This document shows positions 38,096 through 49,260 of a stretch of 64,000 nt of DNA, one piece after another. Positions within the stretch are counted from its first letter, which is position 1. Every line of letters starts with the position of its first letter. Where the stretch lies: the NCBI GenBank assembly GCA_037043015.1, contig CM073325.1, positions 17,339,001-17,403,000 of the forward strand, given 5' to 3'. The position numbers were made by a program, and so were the translations under genes. The DNA is from Bryum argenteum. Taxonomy: Eukaryota; Streptophyta; Bryopsida; Bryales; Bryaceae. The notes beneath the pieces are model-generated. The model was not told the origin of the DNA. It saw nothing but the letters and a program-made list of their open reading frames with translations, and made no database searches.

Positions 38096-39161
38096 ATGTA
38101 TGAGTGCGATTTTTGTAGCTTTAGAAGCTTGTATCAATCGGTGTTGAACAAGCACAAACAGAACATCCATCCGTTTTGCAACACTTGCCAGCGAATGTTC
38201 TACAACCATCGTATTTTTCTAGATCACTTTGAAAAATCGAATCGCCATAACTACTGCCGGATCTGCGATCGTGATTTTCAGTCACCCGCTGCTAGACGGC
38301 AACATTATCGTGAATCAACTGGTCATCACTCCTGCGAGATATGCGAACGGATTTATTCCTCACCCGCTGCATTGCAAGCGCATCAACTGATACACACGGC
38401 TGACGATATCGAGTGCCCTCGCTGTGATAACAACTTTGCTTCGGCATCGAACCTGGTGAAGCATGTGAGACATCAACGTATTTTTTGTTTTGGTTGACAC
38501 TTCCTGTATGATTGTGGTTCGTTGCTTTAACAAGACTTTACAATTTACTGTGAATTGGTAGTGACATTGCCTATTGTTTCTTAATCAGATGGAATCGGGA
38601 AAGTGTTTCAAAGTCACGCACAAGCAGATTGTTGATAAAATTCGAGGATGGGAAATAAAATTCGGAGCTCGCAATATTGTCACAGTGCCCCGACTCGGCG
38701 ATGAAACTTATAGACCGATTCAGGCCACTAGAGCAGTATACACCGGTTCTCCATACAAGTGCTCTGTTTGCCCGAAGAAGTTCCGCCAGCTTAACCACCT
38801 GAATCAGCACCTGAGATCTGACGATCACCTCCCCGAAGAATTTCGCTGCATAATATGTGACTACACTGCAACCTGTAAGAAAATGCTGAGCCTCTGGTTT
38901 GGGAATTAATCTAGGCCATGGAGTTTAAAAGACCGTCTTCTATATGAATTGTATTGGCGTTGAGGAGTGTCTGGTAAAGCTGAGAAGGACTTCTTATGAA
39001 GTCAGCAGCCTTCCTAATACTGATTGAATATTGTGCAATGTTGTGCAGGGTTGTCTGGTTTGATCCGACACTTTGAGTCTGAGCGATGTGGCTTTTGGAC
39101 CTTCGCAGAAATGAAGCATCTGGCTATTACTTCCCTTGCAGATCTGCGACGTGGAAAATGA
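38096..39161 (+). CDS. Seven-finger C2H2/C2HC zinc-finger protein, copy ZF1
   Basis: Three exons, 38096-38464, 38589-38874 and 39049-39161, join in phase to give 255 residues. Fingers 1-4 are C-X2-C-X12-H-X4/5-H in quick succession (for example CRICDRDFQSPAARRQHYRE). Finger 5 is C2HC (CPRCDNNFASASNLVKHMES ending in GKC) and spans the first intron. A linker with VTHKQIVDKIRGWE leads to finger 6 (CSVCPKKF) and to finger 7, split by the second intron, which ends in LSGLIRHFESERC. The true start is the ATG at 38096. The second intron looks like open frame at first, but its GTAAGAAA donor is conserved in all copies. The role is unknown; nucleic-acid or protein binding is inferred. The layout recalls fungal C2H2 proteins. 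Confidence 0.85.
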
Positions 39162-39390
39162 GTTGCGGCCTTCCCTCTCTCATCCTGTTATCGAGTACAC
39201 ATGGAAGAGGTTACTAGAGTGCCGTTTTTGCATTCGGTCGTTTTTCTTATGGAGATTTTACTCAAGAGCCTCAACATGTCCGCAATCAGAGACACGTTTG
39301 ATTCCATTCTGGTGTAGATCCAGTGCCAATGTCATTCGTACAGGACATTTAGTCATGTGATTAGCTATTTTATTGTACATACGTTGCATA

Positions 39391-39810
39391 TTGAAGTTGA
39401 ATTCGAAGCGAGAATTCCAGGTTGACAAGGAAGAGACAGACTATGATGAAAAAGTGCGATGAGAAGGCCTACCGCTTTACGGAAGCGCTGCGTCATAGAT
39501 CGATTGGAACACAGGAGCAAAAGCGAGAGCGCAACGGAACCGCCGAAGTCATGGCCATTGCCGCATAACATACAAATGGCAGATACTTAATCTCACGGAA
39601 GTTCAATCAATTGTATGACAGAATTCTGTACTGCACAAATCGAACGTAGGAGGCTTGGAATCTGCCATTTGCTATGAAATATCCGAATGCAGTAAAGCAA
39701 GCAACATTTTTTATGATGCGGCGACGAGGAATCTTATGAAGAAAACGATGCAGAAATACTTTCGAAGCAAAACCCGATTCCCTTCGAACGAGTTTTGAGA
39801 CTTTCGAATC
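39391..39810 (-). pseudogene. Duplicated, broken first exon and promoter of the oxygenase gene
   Basis: Read on the minus strand, the frame starts ATGGCCATGACTTCGGCG like oxygenase exon 1, but it shifts and meets a stop after about 21 codons. The later donor GTAAGC is changed to GTCAAC. No oxygenase exon 2 follows downstream. With the intact copy at 35258-35715 it brackets the ZF1 gene as direct repeats about 4.1 kb apart. Confidence 0.7.
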
Positions 39811-40464
39811 TTGAATTCCTATCTATACAAGTGATTTTCTTCATTGATAATAACAAGCTGGCACTTGCACTAATATAGTCCCAATAACATAGAGCATGTA
39901 TTGTTATCAACGTCCAATTGTGAATAAGATGATGTCAATTGATAATGAATGTTCACCAAATGAGAGTCTAGGCGGTGAAAAATATCAAGTTTTTCCATTG
40001 GTTCATGGTTGATCCATAATTTATAACCATGACTAGTGAGTCCCAGAAGGATTAAAACAAAGCTTATTAGAAAACTATGTACTCATTTTCTTTATAATCA
40101 ATAATTTGTTGACCATCACATTAATGAAATTCAAATATTGTAAATTTAAGTATCCCTGTATACCACAATATTTCTCATTAAGGATATATTTTTTATTCTG
40201 AGACAAAATGATAATTTTGAGACTTTTGCCCTAAAAGTGTAACAATGAATGTGAGGCAATCTTGACTTTCTCTAGACTTTCTAATTTTAATTATCATCTT
40301 GTTGAGAATTTAACGAATATGGCCATGTCATGATTTATAGCATTGCAAATAATGTTAGTATTACTAATAATTATTGCACTATTATGCACATTATTCTTTT
40401 ATGGTTAAAAATTCGTACAACACCCATCCTTACCCCACTACTAGGAATCGTCGTATTTATGTCT
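39811..40464. other. Intergenic, nothing recognised
   Basis: AT-rich DNA without a supported open frame or repeat partner. Confidence 0.4.
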
Positions 40465-41550
40465 TGTAGAAATGACTGTAATTCCAATCATACGTACCAA
40501 AACCGGCCTGGATATGACTGCTAGTCGTTTCGATACTTTTTGTCATTCTGTAGTCATAGGTACCAAGCCATGTCTCCCCAATGGTACATATGACTACGAT
40601 TTCATCCATCGTCACGTCATTGCCTGTGCTGCCAACGTCGATTTTCACATGGCGGGATTTTCCGACGTGGTTTCCAACGTGGAACTGAAGTGGAATTCGG
40701 GCAGGGGGGGGGGGTAGAAATCCGACGTGGAGGCGTGAGAGATGACGTGTCATCTTTTTTTAATATCTTACTGTGACTCATTTATGACTGTATCCGGTAG
40801 TAATGACTGCTGACGTGGCCGTCTATGGTTGGTCCAAATATGACGTGGAGGCGGGAATGCTGACGTATCTAGTTTTTTGTGGGTTCATAATGTGACTGAT
40901 TTATGACTATAGCTGTTAGGGGTGAGTGGTGATTTATGACTATAGCGTGGCCGTGACTGTTGACGTGGCTAGTACTGGTTGGTCGACTTCTGACGTGGAG
41001 GCGGGTATGATGACGTGGCTATATTTTTGGAATTCATAATGTGACTGATTTATGACTATAGTTTTCAGGCGTGACTGGTGATTTATGACTATAGGGTGGC
41101 CATGACTGCTGACGTGGCCGACTCTAGTTGGTTCAAATCTAATGTGGAGGCGGGAATGATGACGTGGCTTGTGTTATGGAATTCATAGTGTGACTGATTT
41201 ATGACTGTAGTTGTTAGCCGTCATTACTCGTTTATGACTAGAGCGAAGGCACGACTCATGGCGTGGCGGAATGTGGTTCGTCGACATTCGAAGTAGATGC
41301 TCGGGAGATGACGTGGCGAACTCGTGTCCGATTATGGTTGGTCGAATTGACCAGATTTTTCTTGTTCCTCGTATCAATTACTAGTCATTCCCTATATTGA
41401 TCAAGTCATTTCAAAGTCATATATTCAGGACTAGTGGTTCCGATGCTTGCTGAAAGGTATGAAAACTGGTTCCCTACGAGTCATTCTTTAATCATAATTT
41501 GGTTCTTGCAAGTCATTTCTAAGTCATTGCTATGTCATTTCTAAGTCGTA
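40465..41550. repeat. TGACGTGG-rich subterminal-type repeat array, possible TIR element
   Basis: About ten TGACGT cores, mostly TGACGTGGC or TGACGTGGAGGCGGG, lie between 40743 and 41315 in units of roughly 135-165 bases (unit starts near 40804, 40968, 41102, 41254). Each unit also holds 'GTGACTGATTTATGACT'. The outer parts carry TAGAAATGACT on the left (about 40466) and AGTCATTTCTA on the right (about 41517 and 41537), possible short inverted termini. Arrays of this kind occur in subterminal regions of plant DNA transposons. TGACGTGG is also a bZIP-type binding core. Which applies is undecided. Confidence 0.55.
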
Positions 41551-42552
41551 CTATAGTATTAAGATTAAAACCCTAAAATCTCAGCCTTAGTATGGCGGCG
41601 CCAACAACATTAGGGTTTTCAAGATTGCCGAGGTACTAATCCTGAAGATTGAGTGCTGAAATCTTTTGGTAGGCTTCATTATTGGCATGTGTGTATTCTC
41701 TCATCTTTGTTTAAGTGTTAGGTTGCTAAAAAAATTACTTTAGGGTTTGTAATCACCATTTGCTTGAACTTCCTACCGCGCTTACAAGCAAAAAACAGAA
41801 AAAAGGAAAGGAAGGAGATAGACATACCTTCACAACCATTCTTCTCCACACTCCTTACTCAGAGATGGCATCATAAGTTCATAACACCTAAACTCACAAA
41901 AAAACAAAAAAAAGATGCATGTCTAATTAGTATTGTTTGTGCTTTTTTCTAACTACTATGAATTAACTACTCTAAACCAAAGGCAATAAGTGCAAGGTAC
42001 CGAAACACCATAGCAGGTTTGCCACCTGCCGCACGAATATTTCATTTTTTTGAAAAAATAAGGTTCGCCTCCCAAAAAATGATTTTTTTGAGATTTGTTT
42101 TCTTAATTATTTGATAAAAAAGTATTCGTGTGCAAGAGATAGATGTACTTAAATTAACACCCCACGTGTTGACTTACTTAAGCATTTATGATTTATCCAC
42201 TGAAAGTCAGATCTCGTAGTTTCTAAATTTGAAAACGATGTACTGCTATCACAAACCACAATTTATGGATGGATCGTACAAAAGCCCACCATGACCTCTT
42301 TTTAATAAGAAATTAATTTTGTATGTTTGTTTTTAGCAGCCACCAAGAAATGAGTTAATTTTATGCTCCCGGCATATCAGGTGTGTAAATAATGATAGAA
42401 CTACACCTGGATGAATACCAGGCTATACTTTTGTTTTTATTTTGGTACAATTTTAATGTTATTCGTTTCTTTTCCCTTGTAATTTCTGTTTTTTTACGTT
42501 TTCTTTTTTGAAAATTATTTATGAACGAACCTGCTATGGTGTTACGGTATAT
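41551..42552. other. Intergenic, nothing recognised
   Basis: No domain is visible in the short frames here. The phrases 'CGAAACACCATAGCAGGTT' (about 42000) and 'AACCTGCTATGGTGTTACGG' (about 42530) are inverted partners about 530 bases apart, possibly the ends of another small element. Confidence 0.4.
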
Positions 42553-42849
42553 AAGGGTCGCTTTACACTATGGACCATGAAGATTGACAACGACCTTCTA
42601 AAGCTTGTGATCGGAGAGTAAAGTGCTCTTGGTTCTATTTGGCTTCACACTACCTTGAACAAAGGAGAATGATCACTAACTTTGAGGTCCCTGAAGTATG
42701 CTAATTTTCCATAATGAATAATGTTTTCATGGTCTCCAAGATTATAGTTGAGTCAAAGCAAATGCCTTCAGTGACTCAATTACAATCAAGGAGACCATGA
42801 GGCTCTTCTTGGTCATGGCTCTTCTTGGTCCATAGTGTAAAGGACCCTA
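42553..42849. mobile_element. TIR element with GGACCAAGAGCC ends, copy 2
   Basis: The left AGGGTCGCTTTACACTATGG and right CCATAGTGTAAAGGACCCT ends are inverted repeats. The interior matches the reverse complement of 23903-24371, including GGAGAGTAAAGTGCTCTTGG and CTAACTTTGAGG. Confidence 0.65.
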
Positions 42850-42960
42850 AAGCACGAGAATTTTAAAAAATTCCAAATTTTTAATCAGAAGGTGCTTGCA
42901 AAATATATTGTAGAGATGTATTCAATGTATCCACTCCCCTCGTTTGGAGCAAAAGCGCAC

Positions 42961-43248
42961 TACGGTTGGACTACCTAAAAGCGCCAGGGGACTCAAAAGC
43001 GCACTGTACCTCATTTGTAGATTGTGAAAATACAGATGTACCTCATTTGTATATAACGCAATTGGGTCAAATCTTACTTAGCACTTTGGAATTTTGTATA
43101 AAATTCACAAATGCGAATTACATGCTGCAAATTTTTGCAATCCTTCTGAAAACCTATTTCGAATGTGGTCATAATTTTATTTTGAATTTACTAGTGCTAA
43201 TAATAGGTCAGATCTCTTAAGTTGGTGCTTTTAGGACACTCAACCTTA
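42961..43248. mobile_element. MITE with CCTAAAAGCGC termini, copy 1 (288 bp)
   Basis: The left terminus ACTACCTAAAAGCGCC and right terminus GGTGCTTTTAGGACACTC are imperfect inverted repeats. The body is about 90% identical by eye to the reverse complement of 45389-45674. The pair therefore flanks the ZF2 gene in opposite orientation. Confidence 0.75.
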
Positions 43249-43271
43249 GTGCAATATTAAGTGCCCTCAGA

Positions 43272-44005
43272 TGACTACGTCCGAGGGACGCAATCCTTCG
43301 TCCCCTCATCGAATTTCTCGTCGTCGTCTCCGTTTTGAGATGAGAATCTAATCCGGGGAAGCATTTATGGCGCATCCAAGCTTCCTCGCCGAACTCAGTC
43401 CAAATTTATATCCTCCGGCGGCGCTGAGTGGCCTCGTGCAGCCTTTTGCAATTCTCTAGCCAGTCGAGCTTCTGAGGTGATTCGATTCTTTACCTTCGTT
43501 GCATTGTCGTCTTTCTTCAGAGACTCTGGCTGGTCGATCAGTTGTGGTACTGGAGCATCGGAGTTGCACGCTCATGTGAAGACTGGAGTTGCAAGCTCAT
43601 GTGACAGGCGAGTGGGTAACCTCCTTTAAGTTGTGACGAACTCGTCTTTGTATGGTCACATTGCTGTGTCTTTCATCGCTCTTTCAATGTGTTACGGAAA
43701 GTTTCTTCGATCTGGTGATACTGGGTGCCCGAATACAGAAGAAGACAGTGTCTTGCGCACGGAAATTAGGTTTCCAACAAGCGAAACCGGAGATTTCACA
43801 TGAAGCCTAAGATCGAGTATTAGAGTGTCTGTGATGATTTTGTTTGTAAGATTTTTTTGTGCCTTGAATCGTTTGCGTGATGATTCAGAGTTTCTTTCAT
43901 CTGGCGTTCGAAAGTCACATTTAGGAAATATAGGTTTGAAGGTAGTATAGCGAACAATGACACTGAACTGCTGGCTGCTATGTGAACAGTGCGAAGCAAG
44001 CGACA
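43272..44005 (+). promoter_or_regulatory. 5' leader of ZF2, duplicated with ZF4
   Basis: Starting at ACTACGTCCGAGGGACG, the segment parallels 59660 onwards base for base over long stretches (TTTCTCGTCGTCGTCT, CGTTT.GAGATGAGAAT, AAGCTTCCTCGCC, GCAATTCTC). It ends at the ATG of ZF2. The conservation makes this the likely promoter and leader of the gene. Confidence 0.55.
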
Positions 44006-45126
44006 ATGAATGAGAAAAAGTATTGGTGCCAGGTTTGTGAGTTTAGATGCTGGTATTATTCGGAGATCGAGGAGCACATAAAGTCCCATCCGTATTGTAA
44101 CAATTGTCAGCTTATGTTCTATGACCATCCCACTTTACGGAAACACTATCTCGAATCGGTTTATCACAACTTCTGCGGGATCTGCAATCTTGATTTTTGC
44201 TCACCCGCTGTTAGACGGCAACACTATCTCAATTCAACTCGGCATAACTACTGCGGGACATGCGAACACGATTTCTCATCACCCGCTGCACTGCGAGGAC
44301 ATCAACAGACGCACTTGCCTAGAGACATTTGGTGCCCTGGCTGTGGTAAGAATTTCACGTCGGTATCGGCCATGGAGAAACACGTAAGATCTCATCCTGT
44401 TACTGTTGACAACTTCTGTATGATTGCAGTTTGTATATCTCTTGACGTCCTGATCGGGAACCAGGATTTTCATTATTCCTGGTGAATTGACAGTGCATTG
44501 TTAAATGTTTCTCATTCAGGTGGAGCTGGGGAAATGTTTCAGACTCCCACACTGGCAGAATGTTGATCAAGTTCGAGACTGGGAGCGAAGATCCGGAAAC
44601 CCTAATCTTTTCACAGTGCCTCGACTCGGCTATTCGAGCAACGATGGAAGTCCTGGACTAGCCACTTCTGCAGCATACAATGGTTCTGGATACCAGTGCT
44701 ATTTTTGTCCGAAGCAGTTCTTCATGCTTGCCTATCTGAATCAGCACCTAGGATCTGGCATTCATCACCCCAAAGAGTTCCGCTGCAGAAATTGTGGCTA
44801 CGAAGCAACCTGTAAGAAAACTTTGAGCCTCTGATTTGGAAATATATCTGTCAAGACATGAAACTTAGTAGGCTGTCTTCCGTACAAATTGTAATGGCGT
44901 TGAGGAGAGCTGCGACTGCAGTGAGATAGCTAGTCTGGTAAAACTGGGGAGGACTTCTCGTAAGTCCTAATGTCAGCAATGCACTGCCTTACGATCACTG
45001 GTTGAGTCTTGTGCAGGGTTGTCTGCTGTAATCGAACACATCGAATCCGAGAAATGTGGCTTCATGACCCGCTCACAAGTCAAGAACCTGGCTAATCCCT
45101 TTGCACAAATGCGAATTGGAAACTGA
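44006..45126 (+). CDS. Seven-finger C2H2/C2HC zinc-finger protein, copy ZF2
   Basis: Exons 44006-44383, 44520-44811 and 45017-45126 join in phase to 259 residues. The order is finger 1 (CQVCEFRCWYYSEIEEH), finger 2 (CNNCQLMFYDHPTLRKH), finger 3 (CGICNLDFCSPAVRRQH), finger 4 (CGTCEHDFSSPAALRGH), C2HC finger 5 (CPGCGKNF ending in KHVELGKC across intron 1), finger 6 (CYFCPKQFFMLAYLNQH) and finger 7 (CRNCGYEATWLSAVIEH ending in ESEKC across intron 2). After finger 7 comes GFMTRSQVKNLANPF. All metal ligands are present and no stop interrupts. Compared with ZF4 the inter-finger linker lacks two residues (SPGLATS against SPGLIQATS). The gene sits between two inverted MITE copies. Confidence 0.87.
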
Positions 45127-45388
45127 GTCACGGCCTTCCTCAATTTCTGCTACCGAGTATACATGGGGAGGTGGTCAGTGTGTCGTTCTTGAACTCAGCC
45201 ACAGATCCTGGTTCCCGTTAAGTTACTGCGACGTGTAAACTGAGTCGACCACGACTTGTAAACTGATTCATGCTCTCAAATGCGCCTTTCCGTTGTTTGT
45301 TATTGAGTGTGTACGTAATCAGAGGCGCGGTTTGTATTGCCTTTTGATGTAGGTCTTATGTCATTTTCATTGCTTCAGGGCTTTAACT

Positions 45389-45674
45389 ATGGTAGACTGT
45401 CCTAAAAGCGCCACCTTAAGAGATCTGACCTATTTTTAGCACTACTAAATTCAAAATAAAATTATGACCACATTCGAAATAGGTTTTCGGGAGGATTGCA
45501 AAAATTTGCAACATGTTATTCGCATTTGTGAATTTTATACAAAATTCCAAAGTGCTAAGTAAGATTTGACCCAATTGGGTTATATACAAATGAGGTACAT
45601 CCGAATTTTCACAATCTACAAATGAGGTATAGATCACTTTTGGGTATAGAGCGCTTTTAGGACTGCCTACCTTA
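45389..45674. mobile_element. MITE with TAAGGTAG and CCTAAAAGCGC termini, copy 2
   Basis: The left end TATGGTAGACTGTCCTAAAA and the right end, reverse complemented, TAAGGTAGGCAGTCCTAAAA are imperfect inverted repeats leading into AGCGC. The body is the inverse of copy 1 at 42961. Its insertion point in the ZF2 3' flank is empty in the ZF4 duplicate. Confidence 0.8.
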
Positions 45675-45978
45675 GGCCCACTTTATACACAAGCTGGGGC
45701 TGGCCGGAGAGCGGGCTGGATTGAACTGCTAAGGTTTGGGCCCAAGGTGGGAAGTTCGGGCTGGTGTAAACCTTGTCCCAATTGCATCGCTTGGGCCCAA
45801 ACATTTTGGCGCCAAAACAATGCCACGTAGGATGCCACATAGGATAAATTGAAGTTCAGATCGGGCCCTAGTATAAAGCCCTTAGGCCCGATTTGAAAGA
45901 ATCGAGTCATCCTATTGGTTGAAATTTGAAGAATTCGGGCCGGCCCTCAATCCGGCCCCAAGTATAAAGTGGCCCTAA
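45673..45978. mobile_element. MITE with TTAGGCCCACTTTATAC ends
   Basis: The left end TTAGGCCCACTTTATACACA and the right end, reverse complemented, TTAGGGCCACTTTATACTTG form inverted repeats, followed on both sides by GGGGC..GGCCGG. It lies directly against the preceding MITE. Both are absent from the equivalent ZF4 flank, which reads GGGCATTAGGTAGTGAGATCC across the site. Confidence 0.75.
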
Positions 45979-47687
45979 TGAGATCCTTCTCTCCATATTG
46001 ATGTACGTACGGTATTCAACTACAGCAATAAATACCGACGATAATTCGATTTGCTAACTTGTTGCCAGATTTCCGTACGTCAGAAAGGATTTTCATTTTT
46101 TTCCCCTCTGTCGGACAGAGTCTGTCCATGTTTACTGCCAATTATATTGAAGAAATTAGAGGTACGATTTTGCAATTCATCGACTTGTGAAAGGGAATAT
46201 CCTAAAGTGAGTAGCAAGCTCATTTTGGTACCATAAGGTACAGGCACCCAAAAGTGGGAGGTATAATGAACAAACATACCTCATTTCATTTAAGATGCTT
46301 CAACCTGAGACTCTCTTTCTATAAGGAATAAGAAGCCTTTGGTCGAATTCTACTTGGGCCATGGGTCATACTTGAGAAACAAATTCTTGAAAAGTCATGG
46401 TATTTGGATGTAGTGTAAAGTGCGAGAAGGTCTATGGCTGTGGTATAGAACTTTTTCTAAAATACTTGAAATATACTATGTGATTGATGATCGTTTTTTC
46501 TGCCCAATAGCTCTCCAGATTTGTAGTTAGGTCCACCTCATTGATGTAGGTTTAACTATAATTCCGAGGGGTCCTCATCATTGTGCGCAATCCAATCATT
46601 GATTCAACATGGACACTAGTAGATATGGAATTTCAAAAATTTATAGTCTCAAAATTCACAAAGTAATCAAAACTAGAGCTAATCTCTTAAAGCTAGAAAA
46701 ACTAAAAAGACAACTTGAAAAGCCTTCCTACTTTTTTATCTAGGCACCCTTGGTTGAACAAAGACATGGCGATAATAAGAGGGATAAAGACGAGAAGGAG
46801 GTTGACAGCTGAGACGCACATCGGCATTTCAACAAAAATATGTTAATTTATATGTTAAAATGTAGTTTAAGCTACTCACTAAAGGTGACTTTTATGAAAA
46901 CACAATCGTAGCATATGGGGCAAATCCTAGTAGTGTACTTCTGTGTATGCTTGTGGACAATCCTGTCTATGTTAAAGTAGTTCAAGTATATCCGTGTTGT
47001 GATGTGTTGGGTACGGAAACTTTCATTATACATCAACAATCCAACTGAGCTAGAGGTTTTTTTGAATCAAGATCGACTATCACTCAACTCATGAAGATTA
47101 AGATCCCGCGTAGTTTCTTTTAAACCCATTTGCAGCCAAAACATCCAAATCCAAATGGAAACATCCAAATTTGATTTGAAACATCCACGAACGATTGAGC
47201 TCATCCAAATTTGAGCGATGAATACCTTCCATCAGCAGGTTACTAACCAGATAACTAAAAGAGAAGCGGAAGTTTGCTGGCTGTAGGTACTAACGGAGAA
47301 CCTAAATACGAACTACCCCTATGATCAGACAACCCTGATTGAAGATTTCCTTACGATTAAATGATGATTTCCTTGAATAGTATGTTCCTCATATGTACAT
47401 GTACACGTACACATGTTCCTCACATGTACATGTAGCACAATGAACTACTATAGGTGACTGTATCTAAATTAATCACTTCTAAAATTTGTAATCAATAATA
47501 AAAGTAAGTGCTTATTAATACTACAAAAATGAGAAACCTTGTCTTTTGTATTTATTAATCACTGAAAAATAGTGAATCACACATGTCAATACCCATGTAT
47601 ACCCAAGTATAGTGAATGGCTGAAGTGTTGGAAATGTACTTACCCTACTGTAGCCTTTATTCTTCCTACGCGCCACTTGCACACTAA
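45979..47687. other. Remainder of the ZF2 duplicate flank, then intergenic DNA
   Basis: The first ~100 bases (TGAGATCCTTCTC, CGTACGGTATTCA, CTACAGCAATAAATAC) still match the ZF4 3' flank around 61830-61890. Beyond that no homology or gene is recognised. A palindromic ACATGTACATGTACACGTAC run lies at about 47394-47435. Confidence 0.45.
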
Positions 47688-47813
47688 GAGGCAAGTAGGT
47701 AGAGAGAAGGCTACAACTTATAAACTTCCAAGGCAAGTAGGTAGAAAGAAGGTTACAACTTATAAACTTCCAAGATAGGTAGGTAAAAAGAAGGCTACAA
47801 CTTATAAACTTTC
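47688..47813. repeat. 42-bp tandem repeat, three units
   Basis: The unit GGCAAGTAGGTAGAGAGAAG plus GCTACAACTTATAAACTTCCAA is repeated at 47690, 47732 and about 47774, with a few changes in the last unit. Confidence 0.9.
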
Positions 47814-48688
47814 CCTTACCTAATCGTAGCTTAGTCTAGGTTTAAAGTTTAATATTATTGTCATTCTCACTTCAATTGCATAATTATTTGAAATTTGATT
47901 CAAGTAGCAGATCTTTGCGGAGTCACATACATTAAATTTGTGTCAAACTTGTTTCATCGGTCCATTTGTTGTTACTTGCATTTTTATGAATCCAAAAGTT
48001 GGCTTTATCTAGGTATTGGTTATGTTTTCAGAAATTGGCAATTTAGTTTTACTTTTTTTCAAACATATGCTAATTTGTTACACAATGATTCAATTTCCAC
48101 CATATTAAAATCCATGGGACTATTGAGCCTCATAATATTTCATAGTTCCATTGATATTCTAGATGAGTTTGTTTGTTTTATGTGGGTCTTCAAATGTATC
48201 TAAGTGAGAATGGTTTTGGGCATGAGTTTCCATATGGAGCATATTGAAAAGGTACATTTTGATTGAAATCAATGCAAGATTCTATCTTATTTGGTAGTCA
48301 CATTATTATCATAGTCATAGAATAACTATGGAAAAAGCGATCTCAACTTAAGTTGAAACGTATATAATCGCACTCTCTCCCTCTCTCGTACACTTCCCAA
48401 TCCCAACAATGCATACTTAATTCTTATTCAGACTATTGGAAAGCCCATCGCTTAGGTTTTCTTAGACTTTTAAACTTCTTGTGTGCACACTATATAAGGT
48501 ATAATCTGGTTTCTTTTCCAACTTTGCTTTTGTTGTTGCCATGCTTGATGAAACCAGTTACATTACTACATTTGAAATAACTATGTGGTGTCTTTTTCAG
48601 TTTTTCTACATGTGATGACGACAATGGGGTTAGTTTGGTGTTAATTTTATGAACTTTGATAAAGAATCCTGGCAAACGACGCTAGTTG
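47814..48688. other. Intergenic, nothing recognised
   Basis: An open frame at 47895-48203 (+) is rich in Phe, Tyr and Leu codons as expected from AT-rich DNA and shows no domain. Confidence 0.4.
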
Positions 48689-48804
48689 TTGCACCTCTTT
48701 TTTTTTCTTTATCATACTTGATTTTAATGAGGCCAATTCTATTGTGTTGCACCTCTTTTTTTTCTTTATCATACTTGATTTTAATGAGGCCAATTCTATT
48801 GTGA
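48689..48804. repeat. 58-bp tandem duplication
   Basis: The sequence GTTGCACCTC followed by a T run, CTTTATCATACTTGATTTTA and ATGAGGCCAATTCTATTGTG occurs twice in succession, almost unchanged. Confidence 0.9.
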
Positions 48805-48915
48805 CTGCTATGTGACTTTGTATAGTATAATATGTAATAGGCACTTAAGGTGTATAGTGTCACTGGCTATATTTTTGAATTAATTGATTAACATGATGAA
48901 GCTTGTGGGGGCCTG

Positions 48916-49215
48916 TTTTGCCACATGGACCCCCTTGAGGGAGTGCCACATGGACGTGGGGTGCATTTAAAATTAAAATACCATTTCGTCCCGCCCTGCC
49001 CCCAACCCTCTTATACTTTTAAGGGAGAGTAAGCGGCTTCAAACAGTATGGGATAAATCCCTCCAAGACATACCATCACAATGCCATACCATCACTATGC
49101 CATACCATCACAGCATCACTATGACCCAAGACCCCAGGACCCAGGCCGTGCAGACCCCTTGCCCCCCTGGAACTCCCCCAGGACTCCAGTCCTCTAATGA
49201 ATTAATACCCCTGCA
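48916..49215. repeat. GCCACATGGAC dispersed repeat upstream of ZF3
   Basis: It begins TTGCCACATGGACCCCCTTG and repeats GTGCCACATGGAC shortly after, then CCCCAACCCTCTT, TATGGGATAAAT and a C-rich part with CCAAGACCCC. The same order occurs at 59205-59540 upstream of ZF4. An inner 17-base motif, CATACCATCACAATGC, is tandemly repeated at 49070-49110. It replaces most of the leader seen in the other zinc-finger copies. Confidence 0.6.
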
Positions 49216-49260
49216 GGCAAGTTTCAGTGGATAGTGAACAGCGTGTCTGAGTAAACGACG

